DNA of 64,000 nt from CAYWKU01 sp964459325 (GTDB lineage: Bacteria > RBG-13-61-14 > CAYWKU01), in contig CAYWKU010000007.1 of NCBI GenBank assembly GCA_964459325.1, forward strand, positions 89,504-153,503, in the 5' to 3' direction. Positions within the stretch are counted from its first letter, which is position 1. Every line of letters begins with the position of its first letter. Positions 7,856 through 15,776 of this stretch are shown here, in pieces. The position numbers and the translations under genes were made by a program. The notes below the pieces were generated by a model. It saw nothing but the letters and a program-made list of their open reading frames with translations. It ran no database searches and had not been told where the DNA came from.

Positions 7856-9114
7856 GAGGGCTTATCTCCGCCGAATCTGCCCGCCACCCGGCCGGCGAAC
7901 TCCGACATTCGCTCCAGCGCGGATGAAAGGGGTATGGGCCTGTCTCGTGAGACGCGGTACATGAACCACGAGCCGGTAATAACCACTATTGCGTCGGGGG
8001 CCCACATGGCAACGGCGGGCGATACGTACCCTCGTGCCGCTGCCATTCTGCCCCCGTTTATGAGGGCGTAATAAACGAGCGTAAGCCCGATGCTGGTGAC
8101 TACGCCCTGGTTGCGGGAACTGCGGGGGGGGCCGATTCCCAGCGGTATTCCCCACAGCGCCAGTATCAGGCACGCGAAGGGCAGGCTCAGGTTCTGATGC
8201 CGGGCGATACCTATCTGCCGCAGCGCCACCCGGTAACGCTGCATGGCCATTTGCGCCGATTCGTGGCCCGGGGCTGACGACTCATCCAGTTCCTTCAGTT
8301 TCTCCCTGATTTGCGTCTCCCGCTTTTTCAACTCCTTCATTCCCATCAGGTTGAACTGCGAGCCTCGCTCGAGGTCGTCTTCTTCGGATTCGTAAAGTTC
8401 CAGTTTCAGGTCGAAATCATCGAAGGTGATGTAACGGAAGATGTCGGTATCCCTTTCGGCCAGATGTATCCTTCCGTTTCTGAGGTGAAGGTAGTTAACC
8501 ATGTCTTGAGTATGGGAGGTGATTTCGCCTTCTTCCGCGAAAATCAATATATTCTCCGGGCCGCTTTCATCGCCCCCCCCGGAGCGGGATACCATTATAC
8601 CCTTCAGTGTGCCGTCGCTTATCTCGTCCACGTAGATGGTAGTCCCCGAGCCTGCGTAAATAAAGCTTTTGGCGCTCACCAGCGACCGGGCGCTGCTCTG
8701 CAAAAGCTCGGCCTTTATCCTTTCGGTCAATTGAGTGGAATGGGGTATGAGGTACAGGTTGAGGAAAGCGGTGGCCGCCGTGCAAAGGGCTCCCAGAAAT
8801 ATAACGGGTGGCAAAAGGCGGGAGATGCCGATGCCCGAAGCTTTCAGCGCCGTAATTTCGCCGTCGGCGCTCATGCGGTTGACCGCCAGCAGCGTTGCCA
8901 GTAACAATGCCGCCGGGGTAACAAGGGTGAAAAAGAAGGGGAGCAACAGCGCCATGAGCTTCATCACGTACTCCAGCGGCGCCCCTCGATTGACAATCCA
9001 GTCGGTAATTTTTATCATGCGTTGAATCAGCATGATGATAATCATCGCCAGCATCGTCAGACCAAAGGGAACTGCGACTTCTTTCAGGACATATCTTTCA
9101 ACAAGCAGCTTCAT
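7852..9114 (-). CDS. lptF: Lipopolysaccharide export permease LptF
   Basis: A 420-residue permease of the same family as the adjoining lptG product. It has an N-terminal helix block to ~residue 120 containing the family motif RMSADGEITALKASGIG, a large periplasmic domain (~130-290) and three C-terminal helices. It includes a charged EKLKEL stretch near residue 270 before the final membrane block. It forms the inner-membrane channel of the LptB2FG transporter and is evidence for an LPS-type outer membrane. The gene is divergent from ribF across a 78-base gap. Confidence 0.9.
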   Translation of the reverse strand: MKLLVERYVLKEVAVPFGLTMLAMIIIMLIQRMIKITDWIVNRGAPLEYVMKLMALLLPFFFTLVTPAALLLATLLAVNRMSADGEITALKASGIGISRLLPPVIFLGALCTAATAFLNLYLIPHSTQLTERIKAELLQSSARSLVSAKSFIYAGSGTTIYVDEISDGTLKGIMVSRSGGGDESGPENILIFAEEGEITSHTQDMVNYLHLRNGRIHLAERDTDIFRYITFDDFDLKLELYESEEDDLERGSQFNLMGMKELKKRETQIREKLKELDESSAPGHESAQMAMQRYRVALRQIGIARHQNLSLPFACLILALWGIPLGIGPPRSSRNQGVVTSIGLTLVYYALINGGRMAAARGYVSPAVAMWAPDAIVVITGSWFMYRVSRDRPIPLSSALERMSEFAGRVAGRFGGDKPS

Positions 9115-9192
9115 TGCACCCGCTCTGTCGGCCCGGCCGGCATTTTTTATATCATAAAAAGAATCCCTTTAACTACTTCGGGAAAAGGAATT

Positions 9193-10179
9193 ATGAAAAT
9201 ATTTCGTGGAGATGATGTTACACCCGGCGGCCCGGCACAACAAGCCTTAAAGGGCGGCTCGGTGGTGAGCATAGGGAACTTCGACGGAGTTCACCTCGGC
9301 CACCGGGAAATACTGGACCGTGTTCACGAAAAAGCGGGACAAATGGGGCTGCCTTCCGTGGTCATGACTTTCGACCCTCACCCCCGGAAAGTTCTCTCCA
9401 GCCCGGAAAGCCTCAGGCTTATCACCGATGTCCGGGTAAAGTGCGCCATTTTCGAGCTGCTCGAGGTCGACGTGATGGCGATTATCAACTTTACCCGCGA
9501 GTTCGCTTCCGAAAGCGCCGAACAGTTTATCGACAAGTGGCTGATGATGCTCAGCCCGCGCCAGGTTATAGTGGGCTATGATTTCAACTTCGGACGGGGC
9601 GGCGCCGGAAGCATTGATATGCTGGAGACCGAGGGAGCCAGGCGCGGGTTCGATGTGGAGGTGGCGCCGGCCTTGCGGGCCGACGGGATGGTGGTAAGCT
9701 CCAGCCGCATCCGCAACCTGGTGGAAGGCGGAGAAGTGGCGCTGGCGGAAAAACTGCTGGGCAGACCCTACTCGGTATTCGGCCCCGTGATTAAGGGACA
9801 CGGAAGGGGTAAAAGGCTGGGAATACCCACCGCGAACATCGGCGCCGAAGCCGAGTTGTTGCCGTGCGACGGAGTGTACGCGGGCGAGGTGGTTATCGAG
9901 GATGACCCGCTGCCGGCAATGGTCAACGTGGGCGCCAACCCGACATTCGACGACATGCATCAAAGCGTTGAGGCATGCATACTGGATTTCGATAAGGACA
10001 TTTACGGTAAGGAGCTTGAGCTGAGGTTCCGGCAGAGGGTGCGGTCGGAGATAAAATTTCCGGGGCCGGACGAGTTGGTCGCACAGATAGAGAAGGACAA
10101 GAAGTCCATTAGGAAGTTTTTTGAATATTACGGCGCCAGCTCGACTCCGAACCTTGCCAAGAGATGCCCGCCGGATTAA
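9193..10179 (+). CDS. ribF: Bifunctional riboflavin kinase / FAD synthetase
   Basis: The 328-residue enzyme phosphorylates riboflavin to FMN and adenylylates FMN to FAD. The N-terminal nucleotidyltransferase module shows GNFDGVHLGH (residues 28-37) and TFDPHPRK. The C-terminal kinase module shows HGRGKRLGIPTAN, then PCDGVYAG and the NVGANPTF strand. The frame extends further upstream, but ATG 9193 follows AAAAGGAATT with good spacing and aligns with the family N-terminus; the earlier codons overlap lptF. No FMN riboswitch fits in the 78-base leader region. Confidence 0.93.
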   Translation: MKIFRGDDVTPGGPAQQALKGGSVVSIGNFDGVHLGHREILDRVHEKAGQMGLPSVVMTFDPHPRKVLSSPESLRLITDVRVKCAIFELLEVDVMAIINFTREFASESAEQFIDKWLMMLSPRQVIVGYDFNFGRGGAGSIDMLETEGARRGFDVEVAPALRADGMVVSSSRIRNLVEGGEVALAEKLLGRPYSVFGPVIKGHGRGKRLGIPTANIGAEAELLPCDGVYAGEVVIEDDPLPAMVNVGANPTFDDMHQSVEACILDFDKDIYGKELELRFRQRVRSEIKFPGPDELVAQIEKDKKSIRKFFEYYGASSTPNLAKRCPPD

Positions 10180-10195
10180 CCGCTTTTCCCGGGTG

Positions 10196-10264
10196 ACCCG
10201 TCCGTCCGGACGGGTTGCGCAAACAACAGGAAATCCCGGGCGGCGCCGATAAATTTTTTATCGG
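10196..10264. terminator. Terminator hairpins between convergent ribF and tldD
   Basis: Two stems are visible: ACCCGTCC-gtcc-GGACGGGT (10196-10215) and CCGATAAA-ttt-TTTATCGG (10246-10264). Neither is followed by a classical U-tract on the plus strand, so intrinsic termination is plausible rather than certain. Confidence 0.45.
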
Positions 10265-10285
10265 TGCGGGCAGGCCATGCTGAAG

Positions 10286-10310
10286 GCACTGATAGTCGAG
10301 CTATCAGTGC
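10286..10310. repeat. Hairpin repeat
   Basis: GCACTGATAG-tcgag-CTATCAGTGC is a perfect 10-bp stem, nested in GGCC...GGCC. The right edge GTGCGAGG also occurs in the hairpin at 4475-4482. Being just past the tldD stop, it may act as that gene's terminator. Confidence 0.5.
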
Positions 10311-10359
10311 GAGGCCACCCGCCTCCCCCGCACTTGCGCGAACGAATGTGCACGTGGAG

Positions 10360-11787
10360 TTACTTCGTGCGTTGCGTGAGCGCAGAGGAAGGTGCAGGAA
10401 CGAAGTTCCTGCCACCCACGGTTATTTCGGGGATGCGAAGGGTAGGTTGAGCGTCGGCCACCGGGGCGCCCTGGCCGTCCTTGCCGCAGGTGCCTATGGC
10501 GTATCCGAGGTCTGTTCCCACCATGTCTATTTCCATGAGTATGCGGGGCCCGTTGCCCATGAGAGTGGCGTTCCTGACGGGCCGGCCGACTTGACCATTT
10601 TCGATGAGGTATCCTTCGGTAACCTCGAACACGAAATCGCCGTTGACTGTGTTGACCTGCCCGCCGCCCATTTTTTTCACAAAAAGCCCCTTATCGACGC
10701 TGCGAACTATTTCCTCCGGCGAGTTTTTTCCGGGCAGTATCATGGTGTTGGTCATCCTTACGATGGGGCGATGTCGGTAATCTTCGCGCCGCCCGTTGCC
10801 GGTGCTGTCGGCGCCCATCTTTTTCGCTGAAATCCGCGACTGCATGTAGCCCTTCAACACTCCATCCTCGATGAGCACCGTTTTTTGAGCCGGCATCCCT
10901 TCGTCATCGTATCCGAAGGAGCCCCTTGCGCCGGGAATGGTGGCGTCATCCACCACCGTGATAAGCTCCGAGGCGAGTTTCTCCCCGATTCTGTCGCTGT
11001 ACACGCTCAAGCCATCGCTCGCCAGGTCGCCTTCGAGTCCGTGCCCGACGGCTTCGTGTATCATTGTGCCGCCTGCCTCGCTGGAGAGCACCACCGGCAT
11101 CCGCCCGGCGGGAGCGGGCGGGGAATCCAGCATGAGTATGGCTCTTCGGGCGGCGATTTCGGCGATAGTTTCCGGCGGGTATTCGTCGAAAATCTCCATA
11201 CCCCGGGCGCCGCCGACCGGCTCGTAACCGGTCTGCACCACATCGCCGTCCGCGGCCACCACGTGCACCAGAAAGACCGTCTGGGTTCGGGTTTCCTCGA
11301 CGAGTGAGCCGTCGCTGGTGGCTATCTGTATTTCCCTATGGCCGTCGCCGAAGTTGACCCTCACCTGCCGCACCCGCTCGTCGAGCTTGCGAGCTGTGTC
11401 GTTTGCTTTGACCGCAAGGGCCACTTTCTCCTCGATGCTTACCCCGGCGGGGTCGGTTTTTATTTCCCCCGGGGGGTTACCCTTGAGGGTTTTCAGCTTT
11501 TTCACCCCGGCATTGCCGCCTGATTCGAGGGCGGAAGAGAGGCTATCGGCAAGCTCCAGCAGCGAGGATTGGGTTATTTCGTTGGTGTATGCGTAAACGG
11601 TGCGCTCGCCCGACACCAGGCGAAGACCGGCTCCGGAGTCAATGCCCATCTGCGCCCGCTCTATCTTGTCGGCTTCGAGCTGAACGGCGGTCAGGGCGCT
11701 GGTTTCGATGAACAGGTCGGCGTAATCGCCGCCTTTTGAGAGGGTTGCCCTGAGTATCTTTTCGTGGTCGAGGCTGTAATCCTTCAC
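10360..11787 (-). CDS. tldD: TldD family metalloprotease
   Basis: The 475-residue protein carries the TldD zinc site HEAVGHGLEGD, with HExxxH at 244-249, and the conserved C-terminal GTCGKDGQG and LRIPEITVGGRNF segments. TldD with TldE/PmbA degrades unfolded or leader-bearing peptides, for example in microcin B17 maturation and CcdA turnover. The GTG start is chosen because GAGAGGAG lies a few bases upstream and the product aligns from there. No tldE/pmbA partner is present on either side, though in many genomes the two are encoded apart. Confidence 0.92.
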   Translation of the reverse strand: MKDYSLDHEKILRATLSKGGDYADLFIETSALTAVQLEADKIERAQMGIDSGAGLRLVSGERTVYAYTNEITQSSLLELADSLSSALESGGNAGVKKLKTLKGNPPGEIKTDPAGVSIEEKVALAVKANDTARKLDERVRQVRVNFGDGHREIQIATSDGSLVEETRTQTVFLVHVVAADGDVVQTGYEPVGGARGMEIFDEYPPETIAEIAARRAILMLDSPPAPAGRMPVVLSSEAGGTMIHEAVGHGLEGDLASDGLSVYSDRIGEKLASELITVVDDATIPGARGSFGYDDEGMPAQKTVLIEDGVLKGYMQSRISAKKMGADSTGNGRREDYRHRPIVRMTNTMILPGKNSPEEIVRSVDKGLFVKKMGGGQVNTVNGDFVFEVTEGYLIENGQVGRPVRNATLMGNGPRILMEIDMVGTDLGYAIGTCGKDGQGAPVADAQPTLRIPEITVGGRNFVPAPSSALTQRTK

Positions 11788-11917
11788 ATTCCACTCCTCT
11801 CGAACTGCACATTTGGATAATTAAATTATTTTGCAGCGATGGTAAAAATAACGCAAATGTCAGCTAATAAAGAGGGGCTAAATGGGACTATATGCTTACT
11901 TAAAAAAGCCTCGAGAC

Positions 11918-12142
11918 TTATTTTTTCCATTCCTTTTGAGGAATTTCGGCGTTAACCAGGATGTTGCGCAATGTTCCGAGAGGAAGGTTGCGTCCCTTAT
12001 GATACGGCACGATAACCTGTAACCCTGATTGAGAATGTCGCCACTTCCGATGACTTCCTTTTTGCGATATCATTTTAAAACCGTATTTTGACAGCAGAGA
12101 TTCTACTTCTTTGGCCGTCATCCTTCTTATGCCGGAGCTCAT
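11918..12142 (-). CDS. hicA: HicA-family toxin (mRNA interferase)
   Basis: This 74-residue protein has the HicA double-stranded-RNA-binding-like fold pattern: an N-terminal helix (MTAKEVESLLSKYGF), then the catalytic His in QKGSHRKW (His31) and the IVPYHKGRNLPLGTLRNIL ending. HicA cleaves mRNA when freed from HicB. It is a little longer than typical HicA because of seven N-terminal residues before MTAKE. Its start overlaps the hicB stop by four bases (ATGA), so expression is coupled with antitoxin first. Confidence 0.9.
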   Translation of the reverse strand: MSSGIRRMTAKEVESLLSKYGFKMISQKGSHRKWRHSQSGLQVIVPYHKGRNLPLGTLRNILVNAEIPQKEWKK

Positions 12143-12342
12143 CCAATGACGACCTCACACGTAATCGCGTCATCACTTAACTCCAGGGGAGAAGGTTCCA
12201 GATATAATGCAATTGCTTCTTTTATATTTTCCAGAGCCTCCTCTTTGCTTTCTCCCGCCGAAATACATCCCGGCAATTCCGGGCACCATACCGCCCATTC
12301 CCCTGTTTCGCTATCCCGCTCCAATATAACTCGCCATTTCAT
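12139..12342 (-). CDS. hicB: HicB-family antitoxin
   Basis: The product has the HicB partial RNase H-like domain: MKWRVILERDSETGEWAV, then CPELPGCISAGESKEEALENI (given as adjacent segments), a motif that defines the family. At 67 residues it has no room for a C-terminal DNA-binding domain, so autoregulation would need a different mode. The start at 12342 is preferred over the in-frame ATG at 12363 because AGGA lies eight bases upstream and the family begins at MKxRV. The promoter at 12378-12405 then leaves a leader of ordinary length. Confidence 0.88.
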   Translation of the reverse strand: MKWRVILERDSETGEWAVWCPELPGCISAGESKEEALENIKEAIALYLEPSPLELSDDAITCEVVIG

Positions 12343-12377
12343 TCTCCCATTCCTGCCTTTCATAAGTTCTCTTTTTT

Positions 12378-12405
12378 ATGGTAGCCTTTACCTCATTAAT
12401 TTCAA
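12378..12405 (-). promoter_or_regulatory. Promoter of hicBA
   Basis: On the minus strand, TTGAAA (12405-12400), a 16-base spacer and TACCAT (12383-12378) precede hicB by about 36 bases. Confidence 0.45.
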
Positions 12406-12463
12406 ATGCATCGGCGGAGCTGTGTCCGATATTCCCGGATAAGGAAGCGGACCGACTTCACAC

Positions 12464-12562
12464 CTTGACCGCTCCCGGGGGTTTCATGAAATATGCTCAT
12501 CACCAGGGAGGTGATGGCCGTTTTCGGGTTTTTTGCCCGCCATAAGCCGCCCTGCGGTCAAG
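12464..12562. other. Nested inverted repeats in the hicB/cyclase intergenic region
   Basis: The ~414-base gap between hicB and the cyclase gene contains CTTGACCGC (12464-12472) paired with GCGGTCAAG (12554-12562), enclosing a second stem, CATCACC-aggga-GGTGATG (12498-12516), and a T-rich CGGGttttttgCCCG. This could fold as a structured RNA or be an old repeat; no known riboswitch core was recognised. The remainder of the gap is AT-rich with no gene. Confidence 0.3.
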
Positions 12563-12756
12563 ATAGGTTACCCTTAACAAGGAATTTTGGAGAGCTGTGT
12601 GGTTTTGATTGTATGGCAATATCATTGAGACCGGATATTCTTTCTTTATAGTGGGAGTGATATTCCTCGTTACCAAATACTGTTAAGAGGTTTCCACAGG
12701 TTATTGCCTTGTGCTATCTTTTTAATTAATAATTCCATCGAAAGGAGGGTTGATTG

Positions 12757-13533
12757 ATGTCTCCGCGATTCGTCGACCTGGCGATAGCCATAGAGAGCGA
12801 CCTGCCGTCCGACCCGCCGAACATGATTCCGAAGATAAACTACATCGACCACAAGACCGGCGCCGAGCAGATGAAGATGTTCTTCCCGGGCGCAACCGAC
12901 GACGACCTGCCCGGAGGCCTGGGATGGGCGGTGGAGGAAGTGACGCTGGCCACGCATTCCGGAAGTCACCTCGACGCCCCGTATCACTACCACCCCACGA
13001 TGAACAACGGCGAGCGGAGCTGGACGATAGACGAAGTGCCGCTCGAATGGTGCATGGGCCCGGGGGTAAAGTTGGACTTCCGCGACAAACCCGACGGCCA
13101 CAAGGTCACCGCCGAAGAGATGGAAAAGGCTCTGAACGACATAAATCATCCGCTCAACGAAGGCGACATCGTGCTGGTAAACACCGGCGCCGACAAGTAC
13201 TGGGGAAAGCAGGAATACCTGGTGAGAGGTTGCGGCATGGGCCGGGAGGCGACGCTGTGGCTGGCCGAGCGCGGGGTGAGGGTCGTCGGCACCGACGCCT
13301 GGAGCTGGGACAGGCCGTTGCCACTGATATCCAAGGAGTTCCAGGAAACCGGCGATTCCTCGATTATATGGGAAGGCCATTTCGCGGGCATCGAGAAGGC
13401 TTATTGTCACATAGAAAAGCTGACCAACCTCGACCAGTTGCCGCCGGACGGGTTCACTTTCTGCTGTTTCCCGGTAAAAATAAAGGGCGCCAGCGCGGGG
13501 TGGATTAGGCCGGTGGCCATTATCTGGGAGTAA
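12757..13533 (+). CDS. Cyclase-family hydrolase (kynurenine formamidase-like)
   Basis: The 258-residue protein matches the cyclase/KynB family of metal-dependent hydrolases. It keeps the metal-binding signature in THSGSHLDAPYHYHP (the HxGTHxDxPxH pattern), a later VNTGADKYWG strand and GTDAWSWDRP. Relatives hydrolyse N-formylkynurenine, isatin or other cyclic amides and lactones; the substrate here is open. ATG 12757 is selected because AAAGGAGGG sits eight bases upstream; an in-frame TTG one codon earlier is less likely. It is followed 29 bases later by the GalT-like gene, probably in one operon. Confidence 0.82.
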   Translation: MSPRFVDLAIAIESDLPSDPPNMIPKINYIDHKTGAEQMKMFFPGATDDDLPGGLGWAVEEVTLATHSGSHLDAPYHYHPTMNNGERSWTIDEVPLEWCMGPGVKLDFRDKPDGHKVTAEEMEKALNDINHPLNEGDIVLVNTGADKYWGKQEYLVRGCGMGREATLWLAERGVRVVGTDAWSWDRPLPLISKEFQETGDSSIIWEGHFAGIEKAYCHIEKLTNLDQLPPDGFTFCCFPVKIKGASAGWIRPVAIIWE

Positions 13534-13562
13534 ATAACGAACCATGTAAGTGAGGTGGAAGG

Positions 13563-14603
13563 ATGGAATTTATATCAAGGGAGCTTTTTTCCAGGTTTCG
13601 CCATCCGCAGAAAAACTTCGAGGAGATAGAAATCAGCGCCGAGGTGCGATGGGACCCGCTTACCGGTAGGGCGGGGCGAATTACGGCTCACAAGTCGGTC
13701 ATGTTCCCCGCCGAAAAGGAGCAGCCCGACATATCGGAAGGCGTTGAGGCAAGCCGAAAGTTTTGCGTCTTCTGCTCCCCCAACGTTGACAACATGACGC
13801 CGAAACTTCCCGAGCAGATTTTCGCGGAGGAAAAGCTCGAGTACAGGGGCACGATATTGTTCCCGAACATCTTTCCTTACGGCGCAGGCAGCGCCGTTCT
13901 TATCTACGGACGTGACCGCCATTACATCCCGGTGGGCGAGTTCGGTGTCGAGCTTCAGGTGGCGGCGCTTACCAACTGCCGGGAGTACATTTCCCGGTAT
14001 CAGAAATTTAACCCGGCGATGGTGCACTCGAGCATATCCCAGAATTACCTCCCGGCCAGCGGGGGCAGTCTTGTGCACCCTCACCTTCAGGTGCAGGTCG
14101 ACGAGTTCCCGCCGCAGCACCAACTGGACCTGGTGGAAAGCGCCCGCCGCTATTCACTGAAGACCGGCTCCAACTACTGGCAGGACCTGCTGTGGGAGGA
14201 AGAACAGAGGCAGGTGCGATGGTTGGGGCGCATCGGCGAATGGGGCTGGTTCACCCCGTTTGCTCCGTGGGGCTTCAAGGAAGTGGCGGCGGCGCTGCCC
14301 GGCAAGAAGTGCGTCACCGAATGCTCGGAAAAGGAGTTGACCGAGTTGGCCGAAGGCATTGAAAACGTGCAGAGGTACTACCGCGCCGCCGGGGTGAACT
14401 CATTCAATTTCACCATATACTCCACCTCCACCGGCGAGGAGTCGTGGTCGCTCTTCTTCCGCATGATTTGCCGCGCAAGCTGGGAATCCTGGTACCGCAA
14501 CGACCGGACCTTCCACGAAGTAATGCTCGGGGAGGCTGCGGTGTTCGAGCCTCCCGAGCGCGTGGCCGAGCAGGCTCGGCCTTACTTCGCGGGAGAGAAG
14601 TAA
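13563..14603 (+). CDS. Galactose-1-phosphate uridylyltransferase-like protein (HIT superfamily)
   Basis: The 346-residue protein has a GalT-type layout. It has an N-terminal CxxC (Cys68, Cys71 in CVFCSPN) of the kind that binds zinc in GalT, and the active-site HPHLQ (His172-Gln176), where the central His forms the uridylyl intermediate. A second domain contains WGFKEVAAALP. GalT swaps UMP between UDP-glucose and galactose-1-phosphate. No galK or galE is adjacent, and the partner is a cyclase-type hydrolase, so another nucleotidyl acceptor is possible. An AGTGAGGTGGAAGG leader supplies the ribosome site. Confidence 0.78.
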   Translation: MEFISRELFSRFRHPQKNFEEIEISAEVRWDPLTGRAGRITAHKSVMFPAEKEQPDISEGVEASRKFCVFCSPNVDNMTPKLPEQIFAEEKLEYRGTILFPNIFPYGAGSAVLIYGRDRHYIPVGEFGVELQVAALTNCREYISRYQKFNPAMVHSSISQNYLPASGGSLVHPHLQVQVDEFPPQHQLDLVESARRYSLKTGSNYWQDLLWEEEQRQVRWLGRIGEWGWFTPFAPWGFKEVAAALPGKKCVTECSEKELTELAEGIENVQRYYRAAGVNSFNFTIYSTSTGEESWSLFFRMICRASWESWYRNDRTFHEVMLGEAAVFEPPERVAEQARPYFAGEK

Positions 14604-14630
14604 GCCCACTTCCCCCGTTTTAAAGCCGTT

Positions 14631-15473
14631 TTATTTGTTTCTGCCCAGCGTCTGCACCAGCGGTATGCCGTTGGTGCCGGCGGGTATGTATACCGTGGTG
14701 TGGTTCGGCGATTTGGCCATGTCGAGTTGCGCCTGTATGGCCTCGTGCTGGAGATACAGCTCGCTCAGAGTCTCGTTGATAATACGCTGTGACTTGGCTA
14801 TACCTTCGGCCTCAACGACCCTTTTCTCGGCCTGTTTTCTCTCGATTTTAATCTCGATGTCCGTCTTTTCCAGTTCCTGGGTGGCGGCCATTTTTTCGCT
14901 GACGGCCTGGGTTACGTTCTTGGGATACTGGATGTTTCCTACCACCACCGACTCGAAAACGAAAGGCGTCCCCTCGTACTTCTCCCGGAGTCTGGCCAGG
15001 ATATCGTCGCCGATTTTGGCGATGTTGTTTTTAATTTCCAGCGACTCGTACTTCTGGATTTCGTCCCGAACGGTTGTCCTGAAGACCTCTTTAACGGATT
15101 GCGAATACCACTGCTCGCCCATCCATTTTTCTACAACTCTTTTGGAGCCGTCTTCCTCGATGTGGCAGATAAGGTGGGCCTGAAACTCGATGCGCAGGTT
15201 GTCCTTGGCCAGCACCGAAGATTCGTTCATGAAGGGCTCGGTGTAAGTCCGCGTCCTCATGTCGATAATTTGTGCGAACTTCCGCCAGCTTATCCCAAGC
15301 TTTGCGGGGCCTTTGAGGGTGGTGACGTAGCCGCCCTGCCCGAAGTAATAGGGCCGGGAGTAGATGTAGCCCTCGTGCCCCGCGGGCACCTCGGGGTTGG
15401 TGATGCCCGTGCATCCCTGCAGCAGGGCAAAGCCCATTACCGCGACGATTGCGATGGTTAAAATGCGTCTCAT
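14631..15473 (-). CDS. SPFH/Band 7 (prohibitin-like) lipoprotein
   Basis: The 280-residue protein begins with a lipoprotein signal peptide ending in LQGC (Cys21), then a Band 7 domain (~residues 30-190) and a coiled-coil helix with repeated heptads (IEIKIERKQAEKRVVEAEG). SPFH proteins form membrane ring assemblies that scaffold proteases or microdomains. Most bacterial members are anchored by an N-terminal transmembrane helix, so a lipid anchor would place this one on the periplasmic face or in the outer membrane. AAAGGAGGAAATC precedes the ATG. It converges with the GalT-like gene. Confidence 0.85.
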   Translation of the reverse strand: MRRILTIAIVAVMGFALLQGCTGITNPEVPAGHEGYIYSRPYYFGQGGYVTTLKGPAKLGISWRKFAQIIDMRTRTYTEPFMNESSVLAKDNLRIEFQAHLICHIEEDGSKRVVEKWMGEQWYSQSVKEVFRTTVRDEIQKYESLEIKNNIAKIGDDILARLREKYEGTPFVFESVVVGNIQYPKNVTQAVSEKMAATQELEKTDIEIKIERKQAEKRVVEAEGIAKSQRIINETLSELYLQHEAIQAQLDMAKSPNHTTVYIPAGTNGIPLVQTLGRNK

Positions 15474-15560
15474 GATTTCCTCCTTTCAGGAAACGGTTTA
15501 ATCGGTTGTTGTTTGATTCTTTAAGATTTTACAAGCTTAGAGCATTAAAGGGTACCATGG

Positions 15561-15750
15561 TGTCGAAAAGCGCCCGATGCAAAGTACCTGATGGTAGGCG
15601 CGACCCCCGGCTGTAGCCTTACGGAGCCTGCCCGTCCGGGCGAAGCACTACTGTCGCGCACCCGCAGGCAGCTTCCGTGCTGCCCGGCAGGAGTGCCGGG
15701 CCTACCATCTTTATGCGCGGCAGGAGCGCCGGGCCTACCATTTTTCGACA
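15561..15750. repeat. Composite repeat with terminal inverted arms and an internal direct repeat
   Basis: TGTCGAAAA (15561-15569) and its reverse complement TTTTCGACA (15742-15750) bound the element, with a second inverted pair GATGGTAGGC (15590) and GCCTACCATC (15700). Inside are stems GGCAGC-ttccgt-GCTGCC (15667-15684) and CCCGGCA-ggag-TGCCGGG (15683-15700), and a 27-base direct repeat with two mismatches at 15686-15712 and 15719-15745. This fills the ~300-base gap between two minus-strand genes; no gene is seen. Confidence 0.5.
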
Positions 15751-15776
15751 TCCTCGGAAAGCCCCCTGCTTACCTT

